From: Ensifer adhaerens
GTDB lineage: Bacteria; Pseudomonadota; Alphaproteobacteria; Rhizobiales; Rhizobiaceae
DNA: 64,000 nt
Reading direction: 5' to 3'
Assembly (NCBI RefSeq): GCF_002007205.1
Contig: NZ_LAZS01000012.1
Span: 1,100,299 to 1,164,298, forward strand
Shown here in pieces: positions 32,723 through 41,414 of this stretch (its first letter is position 1; each line of letters opens with the position of its first letter). Position numbers and translations under genes: made by a program. The notes beneath the pieces are model-generated. The model made no database searches, had not been told where the DNA came from, and saw only the letters and a program-made list of their open reading frames with translations.

Positions 32723-33640
32723 TTACCCCAGTTTCGCCGTCGCAATACCTTGGTCCAAGAGCCAGCTCCTTAAGACCGCAACCTCTGGCCGCGCAAGACT
32801 TGCGTCAGGTGTCATGATGACATAGGGCTGCCTAATCGGCAGCGATATCCCGAAGGCATCAACCAGCCGCCCGGCGTAAAGCTCCTTTTCGACGAGGAAG
32901 TCTGGGACCAGAGCGAAGCCGGCGCCTGATAGACAGGCATCGATCGCAAGGTGCACCAGGTTGAACGACAGGGTTGACCGCAGTTCGAGATGCCCAAACC
33001 CGGTTGCGGCAAACCATGCTTCCCACCCTTCGTCGTGCCAGCCCGGTTCGGCATAGTCCACCTTGATCAGGGGCCGGAACAGCAAGTCAGCGGGTGTCGC
33101 CGCAGGCGGGAGGTTGGCAGCCAACTCGGGCGAACCGACGACGATCAGGCTGCCATTAATCAGTGTGTCCTGCCGGACGCCCGGAATCGCTCCGCGCCCA
33201 TGATAGATTGCAAGATCCGGATCCGGTTCCCTGGCGCTCCACCGGTGTGGCAGAGCCATGACAGCCACGGAGATGTCGGGATGGGCCTTGCGAAACGTGC
33301 CTATGCGGGGTGCAAGCCATTTTGTTGCGATTGAAAACTGGCAACGAACGGAGACGGTGCTGAGCCCGCCAGGTGCTCGCGCCGCAGCGCCGACGGCGGT
33401 GAGTTGATCGAAGATTGCACCAAGACGCGTTGCAAAAACCCTGCCGCTCTCAGTCAAGCCCACGCCGTTGGCGCGCCGTTCAAACAGCGGTCCACCGACC
33501 CACTCTTCGAGCTGCTTCATTTGATGACTAACTGCACCCGGGGTCACGCTAAGCTCACCCGCCGCCCTGGCAAAGCTGAGATGGCGCGCCGCGGCTTCGA
33601 AAGCGCGCAGTGCGGGCAACGGCGGTAAATGACGGGCCAT
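32723..33640 (-). CDS. LysR-family regulator (GcvA-like)
   Basis: About 305 residues from ATG 33640 (MARHLPPLPALRAFEAAARH), the usual GcvA-type opening; the frame is open 22 codons further up. The winged helix-turn-helix covers residues 5-65 (SFARAAGELSVTPGAVSHQM), then the two-lobed effector domain. Divergent from the M20 peptidase and amino-acid importer genes with about 90 bp between, so it most likely controls them in response to an amino-acid or peptide-like ligand. Confidence 0.88.
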   Translation of the reverse strand: MARHLPPLPALRAFEAAARHLSFARAAGELSVTPGAVSHQMKQLEEWVGGPLFERRANGVGLTESGRVFATRLGAIFDQLTAVGAAARAPGGLSTVSVRCQFSIATKWLAPRIGTFRKAHPDISVAVMALPHRWSAREPDPDLAIYHGRGAIPGVRQDTLINGSLIVVGSPELAANLPPAATPADLLFRPLIKVDYAEPGWHDEGWEAWFAATGFGHLELRSTLSFNLVHLAIDACLSGAGFALVPDFLVEKELYAGRLVDAFGISLPIRQPYVIMTPDASLARPEVAVLRSWLLDQGIATAKLG

Positions 33641-33730
33641 GTCGAGACTCAATCCAGCTAATGGTAACGGAGAGAACTTTTGGTTTGCTTGCATATTCTT
33701 CCGCATGACATCGTTCTGTCAACGCAATGA

Positions 33731-35137
33731 ATGAGCAGGATTATGTCTAGAGATCAATCTATAGCCACCGCAGTCGCCTATCTGGCCAACGGCCGCTTCG
33801 TGGCTGATCTGACACGGCGCGTCGCAATCGCGACCGAGAGCCAGAACCCTGCACGGCGACCGGAATGCCTGCGCTACGTAAACGAGTTCAGACAGGATCT
33901 CGCAAAGCTCGGCTTTACCGGCGACGTTCTGAACAATCCGAACCCTCAAGGCGGCCCGCTACTCATCGCAAGGCGCCACGAAGCCGGGCATCTGCCGACA
34001 CTGCTCGTCTACGGACATGCGGACGTGGTGGCTGGCATGGAAGGCAAATGGTCGAATGGCCGTGATCCCTGGCGCGTAAGCGTCGAGGGCGATCGCCTCT
34101 ACGGTCGCGGTACCGCCGACAACAAGGGCCAGCACACAATTGTGATGCTGGCTCTGGAAGCAGTTCTGGCAACACGCGGATCCCTCGGCTTTAACGTCGT
34201 GGTGCTTATCGAAACTTCTGAAGAGACTGGTTCGGCGGGACTTCACCAGATTTGCTCGGAACATCGTTCGAAGCTCAAGGCCGATTTGCTGATCGCATCG
34301 GACGGACCTCGCCTGGCCCGCGACCGCGCGACACTTGATGGCGGCACCCGTGGAACCGTTGATTTCGATCTGATCTGCGATCTCAGGGCCGGCGCACGTC
34401 ATTCCGGCAATTGGGGCGGTCTGATTGCCAACCCGGCCGTGATCCTCGCCAACGCCATCTCCAGCCTGGTGTCGGCGACAGGTCAGATCAATGTTCGAGG
34501 AATTCTGCCTGTTGACGTTCCTCCAGGCGTCATGGCCGCACTCGGCCGGATTGAGCTTCAGGCCGAAAGTGGCGGTCCGGAACTCGATGGCTGGTGGGGC
34601 GAGCCCGGGCTGACACCATCGCAGCGCGTCTTCGGCTGGACGGCCCTTGAGGTACTGGCGATGACAGCAGGCACACCGGCTCAACCGATCAATGCCATAC
34701 CTCCCCGCGCATCTGCGCGAATGCAGATTCGCTACACGGTTGACACCGACCCCACCGGCTTCATGCAGACAATTCGCGCCTATCTTGATGAAAACGGCTT
34801 CGGCAATGTCGCCGTCGTTCCAAAGGCTACGGAACTGGAATGGGGCGCCACACGCCTGGATCCCGAGCATCCTCTGATGCGCTGGGCAGCCGCGTCCGTT
34901 CAAAGGACGACGGGCGTGGAACCGACAATTTTGCCGAATGCCGGAGGCTCACTACCAAACGACTGCTTCGCAGATCTTCTAGGAATTCCAACGGTCTGGG
35001 TGCCGCACTCATATTCTGGATGCTGTCAGCACGCGCCGGATGAACATCTACTGAGGCCACTTGTCGCCGAGGGTCTTGCAATCATGGCAGGTCTGTTCTG
35101 GGACCTCGGCACAGACGACCGGCCCGAACGTTTGTAA
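33731..35137 (+). CDS. M20-family metallopeptidase
   Basis: A 468-residue zinc peptidase. Metal and catalytic motifs are in order: YGHADVV (His and catalytic Asp, about residue 97), GRGTADNKGQ (bridging Asp, about 130), IETSEETGS (catalytic and metal Glu, about 160), SDGP (Asp) and a C-terminal His in VWVPHSYSGCCQHAPDE. No signal peptide. ATGs at 33731 and 33743 are both possible. The products of its hydrolysis could feed or come from the adjacent amino-acid importer. M20 members include dipeptidases, deacetylases and carboxypeptidases; which activity applies cannot be told. Confidence 0.85.
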   Translation: MSRIMSRDQSIATAVAYLANGRFVADLTRRVAIATESQNPARRPECLRYVNEFRQDLAKLGFTGDVLNNPNPQGGPLLIARRHEAGHLPTLLVYGHADVVAGMEGKWSNGRDPWRVSVEGDRLYGRGTADNKGQHTIVMLALEAVLATRGSLGFNVVVLIETSEETGSAGLHQICSEHRSKLKADLLIASDGPRLARDRATLDGGTRGTVDFDLICDLRAGARHSGNWGGLIANPAVILANAISSLVSATGQINVRGILPVDVPPGVMAALGRIELQAESGGPELDGWWGEPGLTPSQRVFGWTALEVLAMTAGTPAQPINAIPPRASARMQIRYTVDTDPTGFMQTIRAYLDENGFGNVAVVPKATELEWGATRLDPEHPLMRWAAASVQRTTGVEPTILPNAGGSLPNDCFADLLGIPTVWVPHSYSGCCQHAPDEHLLRPLVAEGLAIMAGLFWDLGTDDRPERL

Positions 35138-35171
35138 GCCTGCCAACAACAAATCAAAGAGGGGGACAATC

Positions 35172-36002
35172 ATGAATGGAAAATGGACGGAACGGCTTGC
35201 AGCCGTGGCGCTTGCAGCAGTTTTCGCAACGCCGGTCTCGGCTGAGGATTTGCCTGAAGTGCGCATCGGAACGGATGGCGGCTATCTGCCCTGGACCTCG
35301 ATGACGCCAGCGGGAGAGCTGACGGGCTTCGATATCGAGCTGGCGAAGCTCGTGTGTGAGCGAATGCAGCGCAATTGCCGCTTCACCGCCCAACCCTGGG
35401 AAGGGCAGATCCCCGCTCTTGAGCAGGGCAAATATGACATCCTCGTCGGTGGGATATCGATCACCCCTGAGAGGCAGAAACGCCTTGCCTTCACGCAAAG
35501 CTACGGCAACCTGCCGATCAATTTTGCCGCCGCCAAAAGTTCTGACCTCAACGGAAAAAGCTCCTGGTCTGAACTGAAGAAGGCGCTCATCGGCAAGACG
35601 ATCGGCGTTCAATCCGGCACGCAAAGTCAAAAATTCATCGACAATGAACTGAAGGGCGACGTTGATGTCCGCCTCTACGACAATCAGGACAGCCTCAATC
35701 TCGACCTATTGGCTGGAAGGATAGACGCCGCGCTTGCGGGGCGTTCGCCATGGATAGCACTCACGGGTTCGTCGCAAGGCGAAACGGTCGAGATCCTGTC
35801 GCCCAATCTTGATTTCGAGCAGTTCGACTATCTCGGCGTCGGTGTCGGCGGACTGATGCGCAAGGAGACCGAGGAGCTTCGAAAAGCTTGGGACGTGGCC
35901 CTTTGCCAACTGAAGAAAGACGGCGAAGTCACGCGGATCTCGCAGCAATGGTTTGGCTTCGACATCTCGACAAAAGCCGACCCGAAGATCTGCGGGGAAT
36001 GA
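35172..36002 (+). CDS. polar amino-acid ABC transporter binding protein
   Basis: A 276-residue periplasmic protein, ATG 35172 with GAGGGGG upstream and a signal peptide ending VSA-ED (about residue 24). It is of the HisJ/ArgT type: VRIGTDGGYLPW at the mature N-terminus, GELTGFDIELAKLVCERM, YDILVGGISITPERQK and LLAGRIDAALA. These are the ligand-pocket and hinge segments of the family. Second gene after the M20 peptidase and 34 bp from it. Confidence 0.9.
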   Translation: MNGKWTERLAAVALAAVFATPVSAEDLPEVRIGTDGGYLPWTSMTPAGELTGFDIELAKLVCERMQRNCRFTAQPWEGQIPALEQGKYDILVGGISITPERQKRLAFTQSYGNLPINFAAAKSSDLNGKSSWSELKKALIGKTIGVQSGTQSQKFIDNELKGDVDVRLYDNQDSLNLDLLAGRIDAALAGRSPWIALTGSSQGETVEILSPNLDFEQFDYLGVGVGGLMRKETEELRKAWDVALCQLKKDGEVTRISQQWFGFDISTKADPKICGE

Positions 36003-36008
36003 TTTTTG

Positions 36009-36719
36009 ATGGCTGCGGACGCGTCCATTCTTCAAATGCTGGCCTGGGGCGATCAGGGCTGGTCCAGGCCGCTCCTATTCGGGCTCGGCGTCACCATAGC
36101 CTGCGCGAGCCTCGGCTACGTTCTCGGTGTCGCCCTTGGGTTTGCGATTGCTCTGGCAAAGCTCGGAAACAATCGATGGATCGCGAGCGCAGCCAATCTC
36201 TACACGACGGTGGTGCGCGGGGTGCCCCCCTTGCTCGTCATTTTTCTTCTCTTTTTCGGAACCAATGGAGCACTGATGTGGGTCGCGCGCGGCTTCGGCT
36301 ACACCGGCTACATCGAGATAGATGCGTTTACGGTTGGCGTAATGGCCGTCACCCTCGTCTCGGCATCCTATAGTTCCGAAGTGTTCCGCGGCGCGCACGG
36401 CACAATTCCTGCCGGGCAGTTCGAGGCTTTCGCCGCGCTCGGCCTTCGTCCGTTTCTGGGACTTTGTTTGGTCATCATGCCGCAAATGTTCCGGCAGGCT
36501 CTGCCGGGCCTGGGCAATGTCTGGATCATGGCTATCAAGGAAACGACACTGCTTTCCGTGATCTCCGTGGCCGAACTCATGCGGGTCGTCGGCCTCGCGG
36601 GGCGCACGACCGGACAACCCTTCGTCTTTTACGGGGCTGCGGCTGTCATCTATTTCGTTCTCGTCGCCGTATCCTCGCGTGTGTTCATCGCCGTCGAGAA
36701 CAGAATGCGCTGGGGCTGA
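36009..36719 (+). CDS. amino-acid ABC transporter permease (HisQ/M type)
   Basis: A 236-residue inner-membrane permease, 6 bp after the binding-protein gene, ATG 36009 (TTG 36006 is also possible). The coupling loop AGQFEAFAALGLRPFLGLCL (about residues 138-157) matches the GQxEAxxALG motif of polar-amino-acid permeases. It pairs with the permease at 36722. Confidence 0.88.
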   Translation: MAADASILQMLAWGDQGWSRPLLFGLGVTIACASLGYVLGVALGFAIALAKLGNNRWIASAANLYTTVVRGVPPLLVIFLLFFGTNGALMWVARGFGYTGYIEIDAFTVGVMAVTLVSASYSSEVFRGAHGTIPAGQFEAFAALGLRPFLGLCLVIMPQMFRQALPGLGNVWIMAIKETTLLSVISVAELMRVVGLAGRTTGQPFVFYGAAAVIYFVLVAVSSRVFIAVENRMRWG

Positions 36720-36721
36720 TC

Positions 36722-37462
36722 ATGGACTTCGAAACCACACTACACGTTGCGAGCGAACTGGCTGGCGCAATCTGGGTCACACTGGCGCTGGCGGCAGCAA
36801 CCCTTCCACTTGGTTTCGTCCTGGCGGGTATTGCCACTTGGGCGCGTGCTTCGCGTCATGGTTTTCTTCGGGCTATCGCATCAGCCTATGTTCTAGCGTT
36901 CCGCTCCACGCCGCTGCTGGTTCAGATCTTCGTCCTCTATTATGGCCTCAGCCAGTTCACATGGCTGCGCCAAAGTCCAGCATGGATCCTGTTGAGAGAG
37001 CCCTTCGCCTGTGCGGTGATCGCCATGAGCCTTTGTTCGGGCGCGTATACCGCCGAGGTGATGCGCGGCGGTCTGGCCGCCGTGCCCAAAGGCGCGATCG
37101 AGGCGGCACGCGCGCTCGGACTGTCGCCGCTCAAGGTCTTTCTTCTCGTCACCGCTCCGATAGCTGTGAGACGCGCTTTGCCCGCCTACAGCAACGAGAT
37201 CGTAGTGACGCTCAAGGCGACGTCGCTCGCCAGCACCATCACGGTGATGGAACTGACCGGTGTAGCAAAGGATCTGATGAGCGAGACCTTCGCCGTCATC
37301 CAGGTATTCTGCATGGTCGCCGCCATATATTTGATCATTAATTCAGCGCTAATCTTCGGATTGCGCTTGTTGGAAATCTACCTTGCCCCACCACACGAGC
37401 GGCCGCTTAGGCGTCAGCGCGGGAGAAATCGAAAGGCCGAAGCAAGACCAGCGGACGCATGA
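36722..37462 (+). CDS. amino-acid ABC transporter permease (HisQ/M type)
   Basis: A 246-residue permease, ATG two bases after the previous stop. It carries the AFRSTPLLVQIFVLYYGLSQ segment and the loop KGAIEAARALGLSPLKVFLL. The C-terminal tail is basic (RRQRGRNRKAEARP). No ATPase gene follows; this importer must borrow one from elsewhere. Confidence 0.88.
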   Translation: MDFETTLHVASELAGAIWVTLALAAATLPLGFVLAGIATWARASRHGFLRAIASAYVLAFRSTPLLVQIFVLYYGLSQFTWLRQSPAWILLREPFACAVIAMSLCSGAYTAEVMRGGLAAVPKGAIEAARALGLSPLKVFLLVTAPIAVRRALPAYSNEIVVTLKATSLASTITVMELTGVAKDLMSETFAVIQVFCMVAAIYLIINSALIFGLRLLEIYLAPPHERPLRRQRGRNRKAEARPADA

Positions 37463-37688
37463 ATTGAAGCAAGGCGTGTTCAGAACTTGGCGTGCCTTGG
37501 GTGAGATTCGAGCCATCGGCCCGGACTTTATGCCTGATCTGAAGTGCTGCGACGGCGGGTGCAAAGTTTGACAAGGATTTGCATTTTGCAGATCGTTACA
37601 TGTGGTCAAAATCCAGGCGCCAGATGCAGCGATGCAAGGCCGCCTGGAATCCACGCTGGCATTCTCTCACCGTGAACCGGAGGATCGC

Positions 37689-37898
37689 ATGAGTGACCAT
37701 GTCTACAAGAAAGTCGAACTCGTTGGCAGCTCGAAAACCTCTGTCACTGACGCGATAGAGACTGCTATTGCGCGGGCGTCAAAGACGATGAGAAACCTCG
37801 AGTGGTTCGAAGTCGATCAGATCAGGGGGCACATCAAGGACGGGGAGGTGGCGCATTATCAGGTGGTGATGAAAGTCGGATTTCGGATCGACGACTAA
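37689..37898 (+). CDS. dodecin
   Basis: A 69-residue protein, ATG 37689 with GGAGG 6 nt before it. The whole protein fits the dodecin family (VYKKVELVGSSKTSVTDAIE, NLEWFEVDQIRG, GEVAHYQVVMKVGFRI), including the Trp that stacks on flavin. Dodecins form dodecameric flavin-storage shells in the cytoplasm. It stands alone downstream of the amino-acid importer. Confidence 0.92.
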   Translation: MSDHVYKKVELVGSSKTSVTDAIETAIARASKTMRNLEWFEVDQIRGHIKDGEVAHYQVVMKVGFRIDD

Positions 37899-37952
37899 CT
37901 TTCGTTTTCACGCCGTTGTGCCAACCGGCGCTTCAGCCGATGGTTCACTCTC

Positions 37953-37974
37953 TCGGGGACCGACAGGTCCTCGG
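37953..37974 (+). terminator. weak hairpin after dodecin
   Basis: GGACC-gaca-GGTCC with outer C-G and G-U pairs makes a stem of about 8-9 bp, 55 bp past the dodecin stop and before the convergent antiporter gene. No T-run. Confidence 0.3.
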
Positions 37975-38133
37975 GCATTGTCCCATGAGCGGCTGCCCTA
38001 TGACGGGTCACGCCGAAACAGTTTGCCCCTGCAGGAGGCATTGGCCGGCCGATAGGGTCGCGCATTCCCTAAACCTGTGGCCGACGGCGGCATGCCTCCG
38101 AACGTTTCACTCGTGCTTCCGAGTGAGCTCGTC

Positions 38134-39912
38134 TCACTTCGATTTTCGCGGCCGGATCGCATGCCGCTCCCTATTCGAACCGTCCTCTGGCTGAAGCATC
38201 CTGCGAAACTCATCCCGCCGTTCATGGATGGATGCTATTACCGGCCCCATCGGAATGCCGATGCCAACGAGCACCGCCTGCGACAGCTGGAGGCTGGCTT
38301 CGATGGTCTCTGGCACCGCATCCGTCACCTTGAGTTCGTATAATTCAGTTGCGTGCGCCGCATCCCGTGCGCGGGCGACAATAGTGAGATCCGCCCGCTC
38401 GGATCTTGCAGAGGAGACGATAGACGCCACTGCCTCGGCATTATCCAAGGTCACAACAAGGGCGCGAGCACTCTGGATTCCGCAGCGTCGAAGCAACTCG
38501 ACTCGGGTAGCATCGCCGTAATAGATCGTAGTGCCGCGCCCTCGCTCCTTGCCGACAAGCACTGGATCGGCGTCGACCGCCAGGAACTTCAACCCATGTC
38601 GCGTGAGCATCTCCGCGACCAGTTGCCCGACACGTCCGTATCCAACCACGATCACACGCTCCAAGCCGTCGTCATGCTCAGGCGTTAACCCTGCAAACGA
38701 AGGATCGGCCGCTCCGGTAGGTGCCCGGTCGCGGTCCAGCAGGCGCACCAGCAAGGGAACGCCGATCATCGTTAAGGTTGCCGCTACTGTGGCAGTGGCG
38801 GCAACGGCACCAGGAACCACATTGCCTGCCACAGCAGCACCGATAAGGATCAATGCGAACTCGCCGCCAGGTCCCAATACAAGCGCGACCTCGCCGGCAT
38901 TGCGGGTCGTTAGTCCTGATAGGCGCGCGATGGGAAAGAGGGTGAGAGCTTTTGTGGCAAAAAGGCCGACGGCGACGCCAAGGGTGACGACGGGGTTCGC
39001 AATGATCTCGGATAGATCCAGGCGCGCTCCCACGGATACGAAGAAGAGCCCAAGCAAAAGCCCCTGGAACGGTTGGATGGTTACCTCGACCTGACGACGA
39101 TACTCGGTTTCAGCGAGCAAGAGACCAGCAACGAAGGCGCCGAGCGCCATCGACTGACCACTGAGGGCTGTGATCAGACCAGAGCCGATTACGACCAACA
39201 GGCATGCAGCGACGAACAATTCGTTACTCTTTGTCGTTGCGACCAGCTTGAACAAAGGTCGCAGAATGAGGCGACCGAGGCCGGCCATCGCGAAAAGCGC
39301 TACCACGGCAGGCGCCAGGGCATACAACAGGCCGGCGCCGAGCCCCGTCCCCTCACGTGTGCCCAAAATCGTCACCATGAACAGTAGAGGCGCCACCGCG
39401 AGATCCTGGAAGAGCAGTACGGCGAAACTGGCCCGTCCAACCGTCGTGTTCAGCAGTCTGCGCTCGACAAGCGACGGTATGATGATCGCCGTCGACGACA
39501 TGGCGAGCGCACTTCCCAGTACCACCGCTGACGCCGGCGTTTGGCCCAGCAAGCCCGCGATGGCCGCGAGGATGGCCGTCGATGTGAGAACCTGCAATCC
39601 GCCCAATCCGAAGACGAGTTTGCGCATGAGCAGAAGGCGGCTCCACGACAGCTCGAGCGCAATCATAAAAAGCAGGAATGCCACACCAAATTCCGCAAGA
39701 TGCGCGATCTGTCCGGCGTCAGTGATAGAGATTGCAGTGAGCCACGGCCAATCTCCTGCGAGTGCTCCAAGACCAAAAGGACCAAGCAGGACGCCGGCTG
39801 CAAGAAACCCAAAAACCGGGCTGACTTTCAATCGCCCAAACAGTGGCACTATGACGCCGGCCGTCGTCAGAAAAAGCAGAAGCTCCTTGTAGTTTTCTAG
39901 TCCTGGCGTCAT
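38134..39912 (-). CDS. CPA2 monovalent cation/proton antiporter (KefB-like)
   Basis: A 592-residue inner-membrane protein. About 12-13 membrane segments form the Na+/H+ exchanger domain (residues 5-385), with the conserved LFQDLAVAPLLF helix and SVGARLDL region. A cytoplasmic TrkA-N Rossmann domain starts at about 425 (VIVVGYGRVGQLVAEML) and contains the acidic residue that ends strand 2 (VDADP), consistent with nucleotide binding. Normal KefB/C length. Single gene on the minus strand. Potassium efflux under electrophile stress is the classical role. Confidence 0.9.
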   Translation of the reverse strand: MTPGLENYKELLLFLTTAGVIVPLFGRLKVSPVFGFLAAGVLLGPFGLGALAGDWPWLTAISITDAGQIAHLAEFGVAFLLFMIALELSWSRLLLMRKLVFGLGGLQVLTSTAILAAIAGLLGQTPASAVVLGSALAMSSTAIIIPSLVERRLLNTTVGRASFAVLLFQDLAVAPLLFMVTILGTREGTGLGAGLLYALAPAVVALFAMAGLGRLILRPLFKLVATTKSNELFVAACLLVVIGSGLITALSGQSMALGAFVAGLLLAETEYRRQVEVTIQPFQGLLLGLFFVSVGARLDLSEIIANPVVTLGVAVGLFATKALTLFPIARLSGLTTRNAGEVALVLGPGGEFALILIGAAVAGNVVPGAVAATATVAATLTMIGVPLLVRLLDRDRAPTGAADPSFAGLTPEHDDGLERVIVVGYGRVGQLVAEMLTRHGLKFLAVDADPVLVGKERGRGTTIYYGDATRVELLRRCGIQSARALVVTLDNAEAVASIVSSARSERADLTIVARARDAAHATELYELKVTDAVPETIEASLQLSQAVLVGIGIPMGPVIASIHERRDEFRRMLQPEDGSNRERHAIRPRKSK

Positions 39913-40239
39913 CGATGGCTCACACCCCTTGGCTCAGAGCGATGGGCTCATACAAGCCGACTGGCATCTCTTTCCTCCACTGAAGGATCCTACTCTCATT
40001 TTCAGAGGAATGTCCCGGGAGTGGTACCTGGGCTCGCGCAGCGACAGTTCCGTACTCACACGAACGGGTTTCGTGACGTTAGCAGGTTCGTATGCCTGCC
40101 AACCTGCGCCTGATACCAACGCCTAGGTGGCTACCGACGCTGGACAAGGGAGAACAAGCTTGTTTCGCATGCCAAGCCAGCCAAGACTCGGCAAGAAGCG
40201 ACGACCGAACGCGCCAATCACGCGATTTAGGGCATCCAA
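39913..40239. other. intergenic, nothing seen
   Basis: About 327 bases between the antiporter start and the stop of the EIIA-like gene, both minus strand. It presumably contains the antiporter promoter; no convincing motif was found. Confidence 0.5.
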
Positions 40240-40749
40240 CTACCGCAGGAGCGGGCCATGTGAGGCTGTGACAGAGCTTCGTGCACTTGGAGACGTTGTG
40301 CAAACGGCGGCCGAAAGCACGTTTAAGGCCTCTGTTTCAGATCGTACCCCTCGTAGGGCCGCCAACAACTTCTTTGAGCGAAAGACACGACAAAGCTTGG
40401 AGAGGAATTGCAAGAAACCCTCATGTTGACCGTGGGGCCATATCACCGCGAGTAAGATATCGACTGGCTCGTCGTCGGGTGCATTGAACTCGATCGGTTC
40501 GCGCAGGGTAACAAGCACTTTAGCCGGAGTTACCAAACCCGGAATAAACGCGTGCGGTAGGGCAAAGCCTTCCCCGAAACCCGTCGAACCAAGAGCCTCC
40601 CGGGCGAGCAGGCCGTCTAGAATGAGACTGGCTGGGACTTGAGCGCACGGCGCTAGGTGAGACGAAATGGCTTGGAGAACCGCCCGCCCGCCCCCAGCCG
40701 GCACGTCGAGCATCAAATCATCTTCAAAGCCGAGTTTTCCATCGTTCAT
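40240..40749 (-). CDS. PTS EIIA-type (PtsN-like) regulatory protein
   Basis: A 169-residue cytoplasmic protein, ATG 40749 with GGGAGGAG just upstream. It covers one EIIA type-2 domain; STGFGEGFALPHAFIPGLVT (about residues 57-76) contains the His that is phosphorylated in PtsN (GxGxGxAxPH). The C-terminal 25 residues are less conserved. PtsN homologues regulate K+ transport and nitrogen/carbon responses. The gene is 327 bp upstream of a K+/H+-antiporter-like gene on the same strand, so a regulatory link is attractive but unproven. A second copy besides the usual rpoN-linked ptsN is implied. Confidence 0.75.
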   Translation of the reverse strand: MNDGKLGFEDDLMLDVPAGGGRAVLQAISSHLAPCAQVPASLILDGLLAREALGSTGFGEGFALPHAFIPGLVTPAKVLVTLREPIEFNAPDDEPVDILLAVIWPHGQHEGFLQFLSKLCRVFRSKKLLAALRGVRSETEALNVLSAAVCTTSPSARSSVTASHGPLLR

Positions 40750-41084
40750 CTTCTCCTCCCGCTTCTCTCTGGCCGGCAAAGATCGCGCTGGTTTCACTCC
40801 ACATTGCTCAATTTTGAACTGGTGCCTTGTGCCTCCGATTTCAAGCAATGTCACTGCAAACGCCCACTAGTCTTTCGCAGCGGGGACGACCGTCCTCAAG
40901 AAGTATTTCGAGTACGATCTTCATCGGAATCTGCTCCGTTTCCTCAGGTTAGAACCATGCTTTTGACTGCCAGTTGCAGGTTGCGCGCGCGTCGAACGAT
41001 GTCGATGGGAGCGATGAGCAGGATGCGCCGGTGCAGGCGTTCGCGACCAAGGCGAGACTTCGTTTAGAGGTCCGCATCGACGCG
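40750..41084. other. intergenic, no SIS-domain remnant seen
   Basis: About 335 bases between the EIIA-like gene and the truncated RpiR gene. I looked on the minus strand for a continuation of the RpiR SIS domain and did not recognise one. Confidence 0.5.
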
Positions 41085-41366
41085 CTAGGAGAGTGGTAAG
41101 CTCCTTAAATGCTGCTGGAAGAAAGTCTTGAAATCCCGAAAGCTCTCGAAGCCAAGGACTGTCGCAAGCCGTGTGACCGTGGTTGGTGAAACAGAGCACG
41201 CAATCGCGACCGAGCGGGCACTTCCGAATGCCACAACCTCCGGCCTTGCCAGTGCCTTGCGAGCGACTTGTTCCAGCTGTCTCGGAAGCCTGACGGTTCT
41301 GGACGCAACCATTGCCCTTAGCTCCGTCACATCACCAGGACGCCGGGTTGCCTCGCTTGCCTTCAT
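41085..41366 (-). CDS. RpiR-family regulator reduced to its DNA-binding domain
   Basis: 93 residues, ATG 41366 with GGAG 8-9 nt upstream. Residues 20-88 (LPRQLEQVARKALARPEVVA, SVAIACSVSPTTVTRLATVL, FRDFKTFFQQHLR) are a complete RpiR/MurR helix-turn-helix domain. Normal members have about 280 residues with a C-terminal SIS domain that senses a sugar phosphate. That domain is missing and a stop follows at once. It lies 48 bp after iolG, as the last gene of the operon. RpiR-type IolR is the usual inositol regulator of rhizobia, so this may be a degenerate copy. It could still bind DNA or be a dead remnant. Confidence 0.6.
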   Translation of the reverse strand: MKASEATRRPGDVTELRAMVASRTVRLPRQLEQVARKALARPEVVAFGSARSVAIACSVSPTTVTRLATVLGFESFRDFKTFFQQHLRSLPLS

Positions 41367-41414
41367 GACCGCGTCTCCATCGCTCGCCGATGTTTCACCA
41401 ACCCAGTCGAGAAG

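Noticed and set aside
31990..32745. A 251-codon minus-strand frame partly overlapping the acidic gene
   Set aside because: It overlaps the well-supported 194-residue gene in another frame and has no ribosome binding site or recognisable domain.
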